Source: an uncultured Pseudomonadota bacterium (GTDB taxonomy: Bacteria > Pseudomonadota > Gammaproteobacteria > Methylococcales > Methylomonadaceae). From it: a stretch of 64,000 nt of DNA. Below, in pieces: positions 46,925-55,537 of the stretch. The notes under the pieces are model-generated. The model did not search any database and was not told the DNA's origin. It saw only the letters and a program-made list of their open reading frames with translations. Numbering within the stretch: position 1 is the stretch's first letter; each line of letters starts with the position of its first letter. The stretch is taken from assembly GCA_903928965.1 (NCBI GenBank), contig CAIYSZ010000034.1:1-64000 (forward strand). The letters are read 5' to 3'. The translations under genes and the position numbers were made by a program.

Positions 46925-48293
46925 TAATACCAAGCACCAATGAAGGTTTGTCCATTAAAAAAGTTTTTTGCAATTACTATAATACATGTTTCATACAACA
47001 AGAGCTACTATTATTACCTACTCTCTCAAAATTTTTCAACTAAAGCTTTCATTTCGACTCGCCAAGCTGCACATTGATTTGTCTTTTTAGGATAGCTCCG
47101 CGTTGAAGGTATTATTTTAACGCGGCTTGAGCAAGTAATAAGGTTTTTAAAACATGATCTACTATTTTTGACGAACAATACATTAACGTTTTATCAAGCA
47201 AGGGGATGCGAACTTTTTACAGAACAATGTTTCATCTCTTGATCATCATTGCTTTAATGTAATGTTATTTTTGTTATATTGATACTTGTTATTTATCAAT
47301 CGTTTTGATGGTGGTCTAAGCAGTTGCGCATCGCTAGATTTTTCACCTATCTTCTACTGCACGTACCGCCGTTTTTCAAGAATAACATAAAAAATAAATT
47401 TAGAGAACTAAATTTCCGCCTATTGCGACTGAAGAAGCCGGCTAAGATTTCTCGCCGCGCCCGGCAGGGGATATAACGCTATTTCACACTAAGGGCCAGT
47501 AACTTGACTATTCGACTGTGGACTTATAGTTGACCAAACAGCCATGCGAATCAGCAATTTACTTGCAACCCCTCTAAAAAGCCCGGGATGGATATTTTTC
47601 AAAACGTTTCCGTCGAACGCTAACAGATTGATTGCTTGTTAAATCCAATGCCTTGATTTTTTTGCATTCTATTTATATGGTTGATGTTTGTCAAGAAAAT
47701 TGTCTTTTTTTTAGAGCTGCTTGCAAATCATCTATAGAACAAGACCGGTCAAGCGGCGGCGGCTAACCTAAGGAAACTCTGATTAATTCGTTGCTTCAAA
47801 ATTCAGTGATATTAAAATCAATGACTTGAGACCAAGGTTTGCTTGAAAAACTGATTTAATCAGAGGCTCCCTAAATTAATCTTAAATCCGGTTTTCAAAA
47901 AATTTGATTCGATTTTTTTATTATCTGGTTTCAGTCAATTACCCTACGTTTAACCTCTTTAATTTTAAATGATTAATTGCGACAACTGAATGGCTAAGCG
48001 CCAATAAGCCGAACATCCGGCGGTTGATCGGTTTCAATTGACTGTTGCCCCCCTACTTACCTGAGTCTCGGTCGAGACGCGCAATCAGCCCTACAAGCCC
48101 CAGGTTATTGCGCTATTTGGTAAAATCCTTACAGCTTGGTAAAATAACGACAAGTTCGCAACAAATAGCCGTAGGTTTTTGCTTTTTCCTACCAAAACAT
48201 ACTGCGATAAATCTCAGCGGTTCTTTTTATAATGATGATTGTTGCAGTCCGACAGACTACTCGACAGACTAATAGGTACACAATTTGATACAT
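46925..48293. other. Long AT-rich intergenic region
   Basis: About 1.37 kb without a convincing gene. It contains one MITE (47772-47870) and a perfect 7-bp inverted repeat CCGCGTT/AACGCGG (47098-47104 / 47119-47125). The only open frame of note (48045-48272) lacks a ribosome site and coding pattern. The stretch could hide a small RNA or be decayed polysaccharide-locus DNA, but I see no gene remnant I can name. Confidence 0.5.
47772..47870 (+). mobile_element. MITE copy 2 (99 bp)
   Basis: Begins GGAAACTCTGATTAATTC and ends TTTAATCAGAGGCTCC. It is flanked on both sides by CTAA (47768-47771 and 47871-47874), a perfect 4-bp target duplication. The YTAR target and length fit a non-autonomous element mobilised by an IS5-type transposase; none is encoded in the window. 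Confidence 0.88.
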
Positions 48294-48509
48294 ATGCTTC
48301 TCTTCGCAACCGCGATCCTAGCAATAGGCCTGCTAATCGGCGGCGCCTTAAAACCCTGGAAAGCCAAGCTTTTTCCTAAGGAAAACAACACGGTTTATTA
48401 TCTGCTCTGGGCTTTTGTTTGGCCAGCCATTCTTTGTCATATAGTCTTTAAAGCCATGGCTGCCGGCGTTAGCGCCCTAAGACGCTATTTTGCCGCCCAG
48501 CCCAGGTGA
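48294..48509 (+). CDS. Small two-helix membrane protein, unknown
   Basis: About 71 residues from an ATG near 48294; a TTG three codons earlier is also possible. Two hydrophobic segments: LLFATAILAIGLLIGGAL and VYYLLWAFVWPAILCHIVF. Charged residues lie between them (KPWKAKLFPKENN), and the tail ends with ALRRYFAAQPR. Coding potential rests on the clean membrane topology and on base composition returning to the genome's norm. No family recognised and no strong ribosome site. Confidence 0.5.
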   Translation: MLLFATAILAIGLLIGGALKPWKAKLFPKENNTVYYLLWAFVWPAILCHIVFKAMAAGVSALRRYFAAQPR

Positions 48510-48543
48510 CCAACGCCAGCCGATTCGCGGGTCTTTAATTCGC

Positions 48544-48873
48544 TTAACCGCCTTCAATCTCCTGCTCTAAGAGGGTCCGCAAGTTTTGCGGCATTTCCAG
48601 CGTCTCCGGGTCCCAGCCTTCTATAATCAGCACCTCCCGCAGGCAATCCTCCATGATGCGGTGCGCGGCCAATGTCGCCTCGGCGATACGCTCGTGCACC
48701 TTAGTTTGCACCTCGCTACGGGTGCGTTCGGCGCAATTGGCCTGGTACTCGTAAAGCTTGCGTAAACTATCAATTTGCATGCCTACTTGCGACGGGCAGG
48801 AACACAAATACAAAATCGATTGCATGTTAATGCGACGTAATTGCGCATTACTAAACTTTAATTCCAAACTCAC
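48544..48873 (-). CDS. Conserved-looking hypothetical protein with CxCP motif
   Basis: 109 residues from GTG 48873, with GAGG 6 bases upstream. Not recognised. Mostly helical; near the N-terminus it has ILYLCSCPSQVGMQ (C-x-C-P), then a long amphipathic helix (TKVHERIAEATLAAHRIMED). The C-terminus is acidic (DPETLEMPQNLRTLLEQEIE). It is the last gene of a same-strand series after the B12-dependent MerR gene, 126 bases downstream, so it might belong to that regulon. Confidence 0.6.
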   Translation of the reverse strand: MSLELKFSNAQLRRINMQSILYLCSCPSQVGMQIDSLRKLYEYQANCAERTRSEVQTKVHERIAEATLAAHRIMEDCLREVLIIEGWDPETLEMPQNLRTLLEQEIEGG

Positions 48874-48999
48874 GACAGCCTCAAGGTAAATGTTGGTATT
48901 CGGAGAACGTTAAATCTATTCTACACCCGCAAGCATAAAATCCAAATACCTTAAATCAAAACCGTGAAATCTGCTTTCAATGCGCGATACCGGCCAAGT

Positions 49000-49893
49000 T
49001 TAAGCCGGCGCGCGCATGGCCTTGTTGTAAAACGTATCCAGGCAATCGATCAATTCAAAATTATCGGGTAGCGCCTCCCTATCCTCCAACCATCCGTAAA
49101 CCCCTTCGCCTCCAAGCCAGATCCTCATTTTTTTGCCCGCGACGCCGGAAATAATATTCTCCATTTCCCGAGCCGTTTCCGGTTCAATCGGAAATTTGGT
49201 CAAGCTTAGCACCACTATTTCGCAATTCAATGCCGCGGCGGCCTGAAGAATGTCCATTGCCGGGGTGTCCGCGCCCAGCAGATAGGTATTGTAGTTTTGC
49301 TCGGCAGCCAACAGGCAGCACATCAATATGCCAAACTCGTGCGGTTCGCCGCTAGGGGTGGCGAACAACATGCCGGGCTGATTTGTGGAATAGCTATGCA
49401 AGGTGTTGATCATGCCAAGCAAGATGCGTTTTACCGCCGCCGAGAAAATATGTTCTTGCCCGATGCTCAATTTATGCTCATGCCACATTGTGCCTACCAG
49501 ATGCAAAGTCGGAGTCAATATGTCTCTAAGATAAGTCAAGGGTTCGTTGGCGATTAAAGCCTTTTTCAATAACTGCTCGCAACGATGAATGTGATAATGC
49601 CGCAAGGCATCGACTATTTGTTCACTAAAACTCAACAGTTGAGCCTGTTCCACCCGTCCGGCATTCAACAACTCCATTAATTCCTTGTCATTTAAACCGG
49701 AAATCTTGCCTATGCCATGCCCTTGGCGGGTTAGCTTGGCAAGCAATGTAAGCCGCTCGCGGTCCTGTTGAGAATAATAGCGTCTGCCGTTCACCTCTCG
49801 CCTGGGAACTATCGCTTGATACCTGCGTTCCCATGCGCGAATAGTTTCGGCTCCAAGCCCCGTCAACGAGGCAATCGTTTTGATGGGATACAT
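49000..49893 (-). CDS. MerR-family regulator with B12-binding domain (CarH/LitR type)
   Basis: 297 residues. Residues 1-70 are a MerR winged helix (YPIKTIASLTGLGAETIRAW, ERRYQAIVPRREVNGRRYYS). About 80-160 form the four-helix cap with the CarH motif W-x9-E-H: Trp137-His138 and Glu147-His148. About 172-290 form the cobalamin Rossmann domain, with the cobalt-ligand signature GEPHEFG (His185). In CarH, adenosylcobalamin drives tetramer formation on the operator in the dark, and light breaks the complex, releasing repression. All key residues are present, so this is probably a green-light/B12 photoreceptor-repressor. Targets may include itself (two TGTACA sites upstream) and genes elsewhere. Confidence 0.9.
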   Translation of the reverse strand: MYPIKTIASLTGLGAETIRAWERRYQAIVPRREVNGRRYYSQQDRERLTLLAKLTRQGHGIGKISGLNDKELMELLNAGRVEQAQLLSFSEQIVDALRHYHIHRCEQLLKKALIANEPLTYLRDILTPTLHLVGTMWHEHKLSIGQEHIFSAAVKRILLGMINTLHSYSTNQPGMLFATPSGEPHEFGILMCCLLAAEQNYNTYLLGADTPAMDILQAAAALNCEIVVLSLTKFPIEPETAREMENIISGVAGKKMRIWLGGEGVYGWLEDREALPDNFELIDCLDTFYNKAMRAPA

Positions 49894-49902
49894 AAGAAGT
49901 CC

Positions 49903-49934
49903 TGTACAGAGTTATTCTTGACAAACATTGTACA
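49903..49934 (-). promoter_or_regulatory. Two TGTACA sites at the CarH-like gene promoter
   Basis: TGTACA occurs at 49903-49908 and 49929-49934, 20 bases apart, within 45 bases of the start codon. The distal copy overlaps a minus-strand -10 (TACAAT, 49927-49932) that lacks a good -35. TGTACA-type repeats have been reported at light-regulated promoters of LitR/CarH relatives with a shorter spacing. This layout would let the protein block its own promoter. Confidence 0.5.
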
Positions 49935-49970
49935 TCGAACATCAAAGCCATGCTGAATAAATTATTAGCC

Positions 49971-50966
49971 TCAAGTTCTACCGCGCCATCGCCACAGCAA
50001 TCCCAAACCGCAGAGCATTAGCCCAGCGGCCGAAGGCGCGGGCAATTCAAATTGATCGGCTATGTCCATGCCGGCGGGAGTCAATTGCCAACCCACGGCA
50101 TTCAGCGCAATCAATTCATTAACCCCGAGATTCGGATAAATGTCGGAAATTCCTCCCGCCGCATCTTGCACTTGCGGCGGATTGTTACTGTCCCCGCCGT
50201 CTGGACTGCCCCAATCGCCAAAATCCTCGCCATCGGTATTATTCGTTTGATTGAAATACACTATTTCAGTGTAACCGCCATCTATGGAAAAATAAGCCGA
50301 TTCATTGGTATCGTTGCTAAAACTTCTCACGCCGGGCTGGCTATACCGATACAAATCCATGCTCCCGACATCCGCGGGTAAAGCGCCTTCCACAATCGCG
50401 GAACCCCAGCCGCCTATGCCCAGAACTTCGTCAATCTCATGCTCTACCGTGGATTGCAAGTCGGCTTCGCCAGACGCGTTAGCCAAATTCACGCTAATTG
50501 AACCGTCGTATCCACTGTTGTCGGCGATGGCGATCTTGGAATCCTTGGTATCGCCGATGGCGGCCAAGTTAGCCGCTGTCAGCATCACATCCGACGCGTT
50601 ATTGTTGATGCCGGTATCCGGCCCCGCCGGCAGGCTGGCGAAGGCCTCTGATTGAAAGGGTGATTTATCGGGTAAAGCCTGCAAATAAGCCTTATAGCTT
50701 TTATAAGGCAAATCAAGCGGCGCAAGCGAAGAGGAACCTAGATCATTCGGGTCCTTAGTCAAACTAAAATCAATACTGACTTTCACGGAGGATTTTGCGC
50801 TAACATCGGTTTCAAAAAGTGTAATGGCGTTATCCACCGCGCTCTTCACTAACCCGGCTTGCGAATTTTTTGTAATACTTTTCTCAAAAGTGGGCGTTAT
50901 TACCAGATTCGACGCATAAGCCGGCATAAGCGCCAACCACGCAAGCAAGAAAATAATATTTTTCAT
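49971..50966 (-). CDS. PEP-CTERM-like secreted metalloprotease-like protein
   Basis: 331 residues from ATG 50964-50966, backed by GGAGGG 9 bases upstream; an upstream in-frame ATG adds 8 residues. It has a signal peptide (MKNIIFLLAWLALMPAYAS). A zinc-type site TVEHEIDEVLGIGG (H-E-x-x-D-E) lies near residue 185. SDIYPNLGVNELIALNAVGW follows, as in the matrixin-like NF038122 family of exosortase substrates. The end is a PEP-CTERM variant: ELPAPSAAG, a hydrophobic helix LMLCGLGLLW, and RWRGR. It is probably exported and sorted to the surface. Exosortase is not in the window. A MITE lies 75 bases upstream. Confidence 0.85.
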   Translation of the reverse strand: MKNIIFLLAWLALMPAYASNLVITPTFEKSITKNSQAGLVKSAVDNAITLFETDVSAKSSVKVSIDFSLTKDPNDLGSSSLAPLDLPYKSYKAYLQALPDKSPFQSEAFASLPAGPDTGINNNASDVMLTAANLAAIGDTKDSKIAIADNSGYDGSISVNLANASGEADLQSTVEHEIDEVLGIGGWGSAIVEGALPADVGSMDLYRYSQPGVRSFSNDTNESAYFSIDGGYTEIVYFNQTNNTDGEDFGDWGSPDGGDSNNPPQVQDAAGGISDIYPNLGVNELIALNAVGWQLTPAGMDIADQFELPAPSAAGLMLCGLGLLWRWRGRT

Positions 50967-51040
50967 CAATGTAAACCCTCCTCTGTTCATGACAATTTAT
51001 CGGCCAAGCGCTTTTTCAATTCCCGGTTGCCAAGGCCTAA

Positions 51041-51139
51041 GGAACCTCTGATTAATTCGTTGCTTCAAAATTCAGTTCTATTAAAATCAATTACTTGAGA
51101 CCAATGTTTGCTTGGAAAACTGATTTAATCAGAGGTTCA
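51041..51139 (+). mobile_element. MITE copy 3 (99 bp)
   Basis: Begins GGAACCTCTGATTAATTC and ends TTTAATCAGAGGTTCA, flanked by CTAA on both sides (51037-51040 and 51140-51143). Same orientation as copy 2 and about 90 percent alike by eye. It lies just upstream of the metalloprotease gene and may lie within its upstream control region. Confidence 0.88.
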
Positions 51140-51188
51140 CTAAGGAATTTGGTTTAGCTTTTCAGATTTTCCCGCCCCGACTGGCGGC

Positions 51189-52421
51189 TTATTTCGCAAT
51201 CGTGATACTCGGCACGCCGGTGCGCGGCAATTCCGTCACCGTCATTTGATAAATTTGCGACAATACCCTAAACGCGGTCTGGTTCCAGGCCGTATCATCT
51301 CCGGCGTCCAGTGAATAATACTTATCCCGGTAATAGGCCGAAACCTCCGCGCCCGTAGGCTTCAAGTCCGTTTCCCTAACCGCCAGCACGGAAACTGGAT
51401 TCCGTTTTACCGTGGGCGTGCGCGGGTCCGGGCTTACCATGAATTCCGGCTCCGTGCTAATACCGCGCCCGATGAAATACATAATATTGCTGAAACTGCG
51501 TAACCTGAATTTTCCGTGGATCGGATATTTCCCGCCCGGATAATCCGCGCGGATATCCACCAACAAATCATTTTGGGAATTTTTTTCCGCCTCCTCGTTC
51601 AAATTCATGCGTTCCTGGTTGCTCAAAACTGACGGATCATAATTGGTCAATAGCATGCGTCCCGTCACTTGCTTGGTCAGAACGCACGCGTTATCCTTAG
51701 CGTTAAGATGAATCGAAAACTCCTTCTGCAAGGATTGAAACGCCTTGGCGCTGATTTTCTCAAGCGGCAAAGTCCATTGTTTCTCAAAAATCAAAGGCTC
51801 GGCGTATAACTGGTCGCTATGCTGTATCGACGCCAAATGCAAGCCTATGCGCCGGAATTCAGAATAATCCTCCACGTTGCGCGGACGGTTGTGAAACACG
51901 TTGCCATCGTTGGTGCGAAACTCCAGCGCCACCAAGCGCAGCAATAAATCAACGTCCAGATTTTGCCGCAACAACAACGTCAATTTATCGTCAGCCAACG
52001 GCGTCAACATGCGCTGGGTAAATTCCTCGCCCTCGATAGGCACAATGCTAATCGTCGGATTCTCCGACACAGACCCGCCCAGGGAGGGCAACAGCATGGC
52101 GCCGTTAGTCCCGGCCAAGGCCGGCGTCATCCCGGCATTGGCCTGAAAATTCATGGTCGCGGCGATGTTGGAAATCCCCGCGAACTGAATGGGCTGGTTA
52201 TACCGGGCGCGGGCAATGTTCAGCAATAATTGCTCGGACATCACGTTAGCCACGGCCTCGTTATAGGCAATCGCCACATGATCCAAAGCCGCGGGCGACA
52301 AACAACCGCCAAACGGAACGGCCATGGCAATAAACAAAAATCCGCAGACAAAACGCCCGCAAGCGCGGGATATTCGCCCGAACGCGCCCAAATTCATCCT
52401 CCCAGCCATCAAAAAGCGCAT
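51189..52421 (-). CDS. Conserved lipoprotein of unknown function
   Basis: 410 residues from ATG 52419-52421, chosen for GAGGG 6 bases upstream. The signal sequence is unusually long, ending in lipobox VPFGGC, so the mature protein should be lipid-anchored. The body begins AYNEAVANVMSEQLLLNIAR, then FAGISNIAATMNFQANAG and GGSVSENPTISIVPIEGEEF, a pattern I have seen in uncharacterised proteobacterial lipoproteins. No enzyme motif. RTPTVKRNPVSVLAV and RVLSQIYQMTVTELPRTG near the end suggest beta structure. No operon partner. Confidence 0.75.
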   Translation of the reverse strand: MRFLMAGRMNLGAFGRISRACGRFVCGFLFIAMAVPFGGCLSPAALDHVAIAYNEAVANVMSEQLLLNIARARYNQPIQFAGISNIAATMNFQANAGMTPALAGTNGAMLLPSLGGSVSENPTISIVPIEGEEFTQRMLTPLADDKLTLLLRQNLDVDLLLRLVALEFRTNDGNVFHNRPRNVEDYSEFRRIGLHLASIQHSDQLYAEPLIFEKQWTLPLEKISAKAFQSLQKEFSIHLNAKDNACVLTKQVTGRMLLTNYDPSVLSNQERMNLNEEAEKNSQNDLLVDIRADYPGGKYPIHGKFRLRSFSNIMYFIGRGISTEPEFMVSPDPRTPTVKRNPVSVLAVRETDLKPTGAEVSAYYRDKYYSLDAGDDTAWNQTAFRVLSQIYQMTVTELPRTGVPSITIAK

Positions 52422-52567
52422 GCCATCCCTCTTGGTTTTCAACAATCATCGGTTTTCAACAGCCCGCTTAATCATACCGCTAAGCTCGCCGGTCCGCCAA
52501 AATGACGCGGCAAAACTTTCGCGCAAACATGAAAACAGACTAGCATAACAGCTTAATGTTCCAATAC

Positions 52568-52597
52568 TTGCCAAATACACCGTGAACAACCTATACT
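52568..52597 (+). promoter_or_regulatory. Possible promoter of the metal-efflux operon
   Basis: TTGCCA (52568-52573) and TATACT (52592-52597) are 18 bases apart. Initiation would fall at about 52604, which is exactly the ATG of the first gene, so either the mRNA is leaderless or another promoter is used. No MerR/CueR-type dyad or CusR box is evident. Confidence 0.35.
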
Positions 52598-52603
52598 TGG
52601 CCA

Positions 52604-52942
52604 ATGCGACCCCTCATCTTGCTATTATCACTATTTATCAGCCTCGCATTGCCGCTGCAAAGCATGGCAGGCTTGCTAGCGCCGCTTGCCGCCTGTCCGG
52701 CCGCCGCGCAAGACGCGCAAGCGGCGCATTGTTGCCAAAAAAATGCCGGCGGCTTTATCAACAAGGCTATCAAACACTGCAAGGCCGACCAAGGCTGTGA
52801 GAATTTCAGCCCTTTGCCCGCGCAAAGCCCGGCCGCGACCCTAAATTACACGCCTAATCGCACCCGGCTGCCGGGCCCGGCATTGGCCGCCCTGCCTTTA
52901 ACCGCCTATCCCGCCTGGCGTCCGCCCGAAAATTCGATTTAA
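52604..52942 (+). CDS. Small Cys-rich exported protein upstream of cusC
   Basis: 112 residues. A signal peptide (LILLLSLFISLALPLQSMAG) leads to a stretch with six Cys: AACPAAAQ, AHCCQKNAGG, IKHCKADQGCENF. A Pro/Ala-rich tail follows. The position 67 bases before cusC and the Cys/His content suggest metal binding or delivery to the pump. No named family is recognised. No ribosome site precedes the ATG. Confidence 0.65.
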   Translation: MRPLILLLSLFISLALPLQSMAGLLAPLAACPAAAQDAQAAHCCQKNAGGFINKAIKHCKADQGCENFSPLPAQSPAATLNYTPNRTRLPGPALAALPLTAYPAWRPPENSI

Positions 52943-53009
52943 TCCGTTATACCCGGCCTTAGCTGCATAGGCGGCGAGCTAGTCTCGCGCACCCCGCCGT
53001 GATGGCTTA

Positions 53010-54290
53010 ATGATTAAATACCGAAATAAATCTATGATTACAAAGAGAATTATACTCAGAGGAATCTGGCTGGCGTTCAGCCTGCTCCGGCAGGGATCCG
53101 CGTTCGGCCTGTCCTTCGACCAGGCCCAGGCATTGGCATTGCAGCAAGCCCCGCAAATCAGCGCCAGCAGTGCGCGCATAGAAGCCGCGCGCCAACAAGC
53201 CATTCCCGCCGGCTCTCTGCCGGACCCGCAACTGGCGTTGGGCGTGGACAATCTGCCCATTCAAGGCTCGGAAAGTTTCAGCCTCGGCCGCGACTTCATG
53301 ACCATGCAACGCATAGGTCTCAGCCAAACCCTGCCAAACCCGGGCAAGCTGGAAGCGCAAACGGAAGCCGCCTCCCAGCAACTTGCGCTGGCCGAAGCGG
53401 AAAGCCGCCTCGCCCGCCTGCAAATTCAACAAGAAACCGCCGTGGCCTGGATTAACCGCTATCTCATTGAAAAACAACTGACCCGACTCGACGCCTTGCA
53501 ACAAGAAAATCAAGGCTTCGCTCAGGCCGCCATCGCCCGCTTCGCCGGCGGCGGCCCCGGCGCGGATGCGCTGACGCCGCGTCAAGACCAAGTCTTGCTG
53601 GAAGAACGCCGGGACGAACTGCAAACCCGGCTCGGCCAAGCGGTGGTCCAACTCAAACGCTGGGTGGGCGATCAAGCCGGGCAAATGCTGATTGGCGCGC
53701 CGCCGGAGTTTCCGATTTCGGCGCGGGAATTGTCCCACGGCCTGCACCAACACCCTGAGCTCGACGTGTTTGAACCCAAGACCAAATTGCTGTCTGCCGA
53801 GGCCCGCGCCGCCGAAGCCGGCAAAATCCCGGATTTTGGCGTGCAACTGGCCTATCAACACCGCGGCCCGGCCTTTGGCGACATGGTATCGTTTCAAGTC
53901 AGCGTCGATTTGCCGATCTTCACCGATACCCGCAAGGAACCGCTGGTCGCCGCTAAACTCGCGGAACGCGCCGCCGTAGCCGATCAACGTAAAGCCGCCT
54001 TGTTGGAACATCAAAGCATGCTGGAAAGCGATCTGGCCGAACACCAACGCCTGCAACGCGCCATTCAACGCCACCGCGAACAACTGACGCCGTTGGCCAG
54101 ACAAAAAGCGCAATTGGCGCTAGCCGACTGGCAAAACCGGCAAGGCGAGCTGAGCGCCGTGTTCAACGCCCGCCGAGAATATCTGGAAACCGAACTCAAA
54201 ACCCTGGACCTGGAAAACCAGCGCCTGCAACTCGCCGCGCGCCTGCATTACAACTACAGCCGCGAAACCTTGCCGGAGGCCGGCCAATGA
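53010..54290 (+). CDS. cusC: CusC-like outer membrane efflux protein (TolC family)
   Basis: 426 residues; the start may instead be the ATG at 53034 (MITKRIILRGIWLAFSLL), which begins a cleaner signal peptide. The two repeated helical halves of OEP/TolC proteins are visible (QALALQQAPQISASSARIEA; SLGRDFMTMQRIGLSQTLPN; EKQLTRLDALQQENQGFAQA; FGDMVSFQVSVDLPIFTDTR). It forms the outer membrane channel of the tripartite pump with the next two genes. The stop overlaps cusB by ATGA. Confidence 0.85.
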   Translation: MIKYRNKSMITKRIILRGIWLAFSLLRQGSAFGLSFDQAQALALQQAPQISASSARIEAARQQAIPAGSLPDPQLALGVDNLPIQGSESFSLGRDFMTMQRIGLSQTLPNPGKLEAQTEAASQQLALAEAESRLARLQIQQETAVAWINRYLIEKQLTRLDALQQENQGFAQAAIARFAGGGPGADALTPRQDQVLLEERRDELQTRLGQAVVQLKRWVGDQAGQMLIGAPPEFPISARELSHGLHQHPELDVFEPKTKLLSAEARAAEAGKIPDFGVQLAYQHRGPAFGDMVSFQVSVDLPIFTDTRKEPLVAAKLAERAAVADQRKAALLEHQSMLESDLAEHQRLQRAIQRHREQLTPLARQKAQLALADWQNRQGELSAVFNARREYLETELKTLDLENQRLQLAARLHYNYSRETLPEAGQ

Positions 54291-55537
54291 GCGCCATCCG
54301 CTTGCTAGCCTGCCTTGGCGGCGCATTACTGCTGCTCGGCCTCGGCGCGGCGCTCGGCTGGAAACTGGCGCGCACGCCCGCGCCGGAGCCTGCGACGCCC
54401 GCTCCGGCGGCGGAGACTAAAACAGAACCCAAAATTCTGTATTGGTATGACCCGATGATGCCGCAACAGCATTTCGACCAGCCCGGCAAATCACCGTTCA
54501 TGGACATGGAACTGCTCCCCAAATACGCCGGCGAAGCGCTCGGCGGCGGACTGCGCATCGACCCGGAACGCACGCAAAACCTAGGCATGCGCTTGGCCAC
54601 GGCGCGCAAGCAAACCTTGCGCCGGCAATGGCAAGCCAGCGCCATGCTGGACTACAATCCGCGCGATCAGGCCATCGTACAAGCCAAAACCGCCGGCTTC
54701 GTGTCCGCCATGCCGCCGCTGGCCACCGGCGACAAGGTGCGGGCCGGGCAAATCCTGGTCGAACTGACGCTGCCGGAATGGACGGCGGCGCAGCAACAAT
54801 GGCTGGCGGTCAGCGCCTTGAACGATGCCGAACTCATCCGCGCCGCCGAACAACGCATCATGCTATTGGGCATGCCGGAACCTCTGCTCGGCGAACTTAG
54901 ACGCACTCAGCGAGCGCAAACCCGTTTTGCCATCCGCGCGCCGCAAACCGGCGTATTACAAAGCGTGGACGTCCGCGGCGGCATGGCCGTCGCCGCCGGG
55001 CAAACCTTGTTCCGCATTAACCCCATAGCCAATTTATGGCTGGAAGTCGCCGTCAATGAAGCGCAACTTGGGGGCCTGAGCGCCGGCGACCGCGCCGAGA
55101 TCAAATTCAGCGCCTATCCAGATCAAATATTTGTCGCAACCGTCGCCGCGATTCTTCCGGCGCTCGACCAAGCTACCCGCGCCGGCACGGCGCGCATCGA
55201 ACTGCCCAACCCGAAAGGCCGTCTGCACCCCGGTATGTCGGCGCAAGTCACTCTCGAAACTCAAGCCGAACAAACCACGCTCAGCGTGCCCACCGCCGCG
55301 CTCATCCGCACCGGCAAGCGCACCCTAGTCATATTGGCCGATGCAGCCGGCCATTACCAAGCGCAAGAAGTGCTGGCCGGGCCGGAAATCGACGACCAAA
55401 CGCAAATTACCGCCGGCCTGGAGGAAGGCCAAACCGTGGTCGCCAGCGGCCAATTTCTCATCGACTCCGAAGCCAATCTCAACGGCATCCCGATCAAGCC
55501 GCTGCCGCAGGGGCAAGTAGCGGAGCCGCAACCATGA
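54287..55537 (+). CDS. cusB: CusB-like periplasmic adaptor of heavy-metal RND pump
   Basis: 416 residues. An N-terminal membrane anchor ([20 protein letters not shown]) precedes a small heavy-metal-binding module at about 50-82, [15 protein letters not shown] with Met57, Met58, His62, Met72 and Met74. The Cys of the usual YxCPMHP version is replaced, which suits soft-metal binding by Met. The lipoyl/barrel-sandwich, beta-barrel and membrane-proximal domains follow ([55 protein letters not shown]). It links CusA and CusC. Both flanking genes overlap by 4 bases. Confidence 0.9.
   Translation: MSAIRLLACLGGALLLLGLGAALGWKLARTPAPEPATPAPAAETKTEPKILYWYDPMMPQQHFDQPGKSPFMDMELLPKYAGEALGGGLRIDPERTQNLGMRLATARKQTLRRQWQASAMLDYNPRDQAIVQAKTAGFVSAMPPLATGDKVRAGQILVELTLPEWTAAQQQWLAVSALNDAELIRAAEQRIMLLGMPEPLLGELRRTQRAQTRFAIRAPQTGVLQSVDVRGGMAVAAGQTLFRINPIANLWLEVAVNEAQLGGLSAGDRAEIKFSAYPDQIFVATVAAILPALDQATRAGTARIELPNPKGRLHPGMSAQVTLETQAEQTTLSVPTAALIRTGKRTLVILADAAGHYQAQEVLAGPEIDDQTQITAGLEEGQTVVASGQFLIDSEANLNGIPIKPLPQGQVAEPQP

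Noticed and set aside
48045-48272. 75-codon open frame in the AT-rich gap
   Set aside because: No coding pattern, ribosome site or recognisable family.
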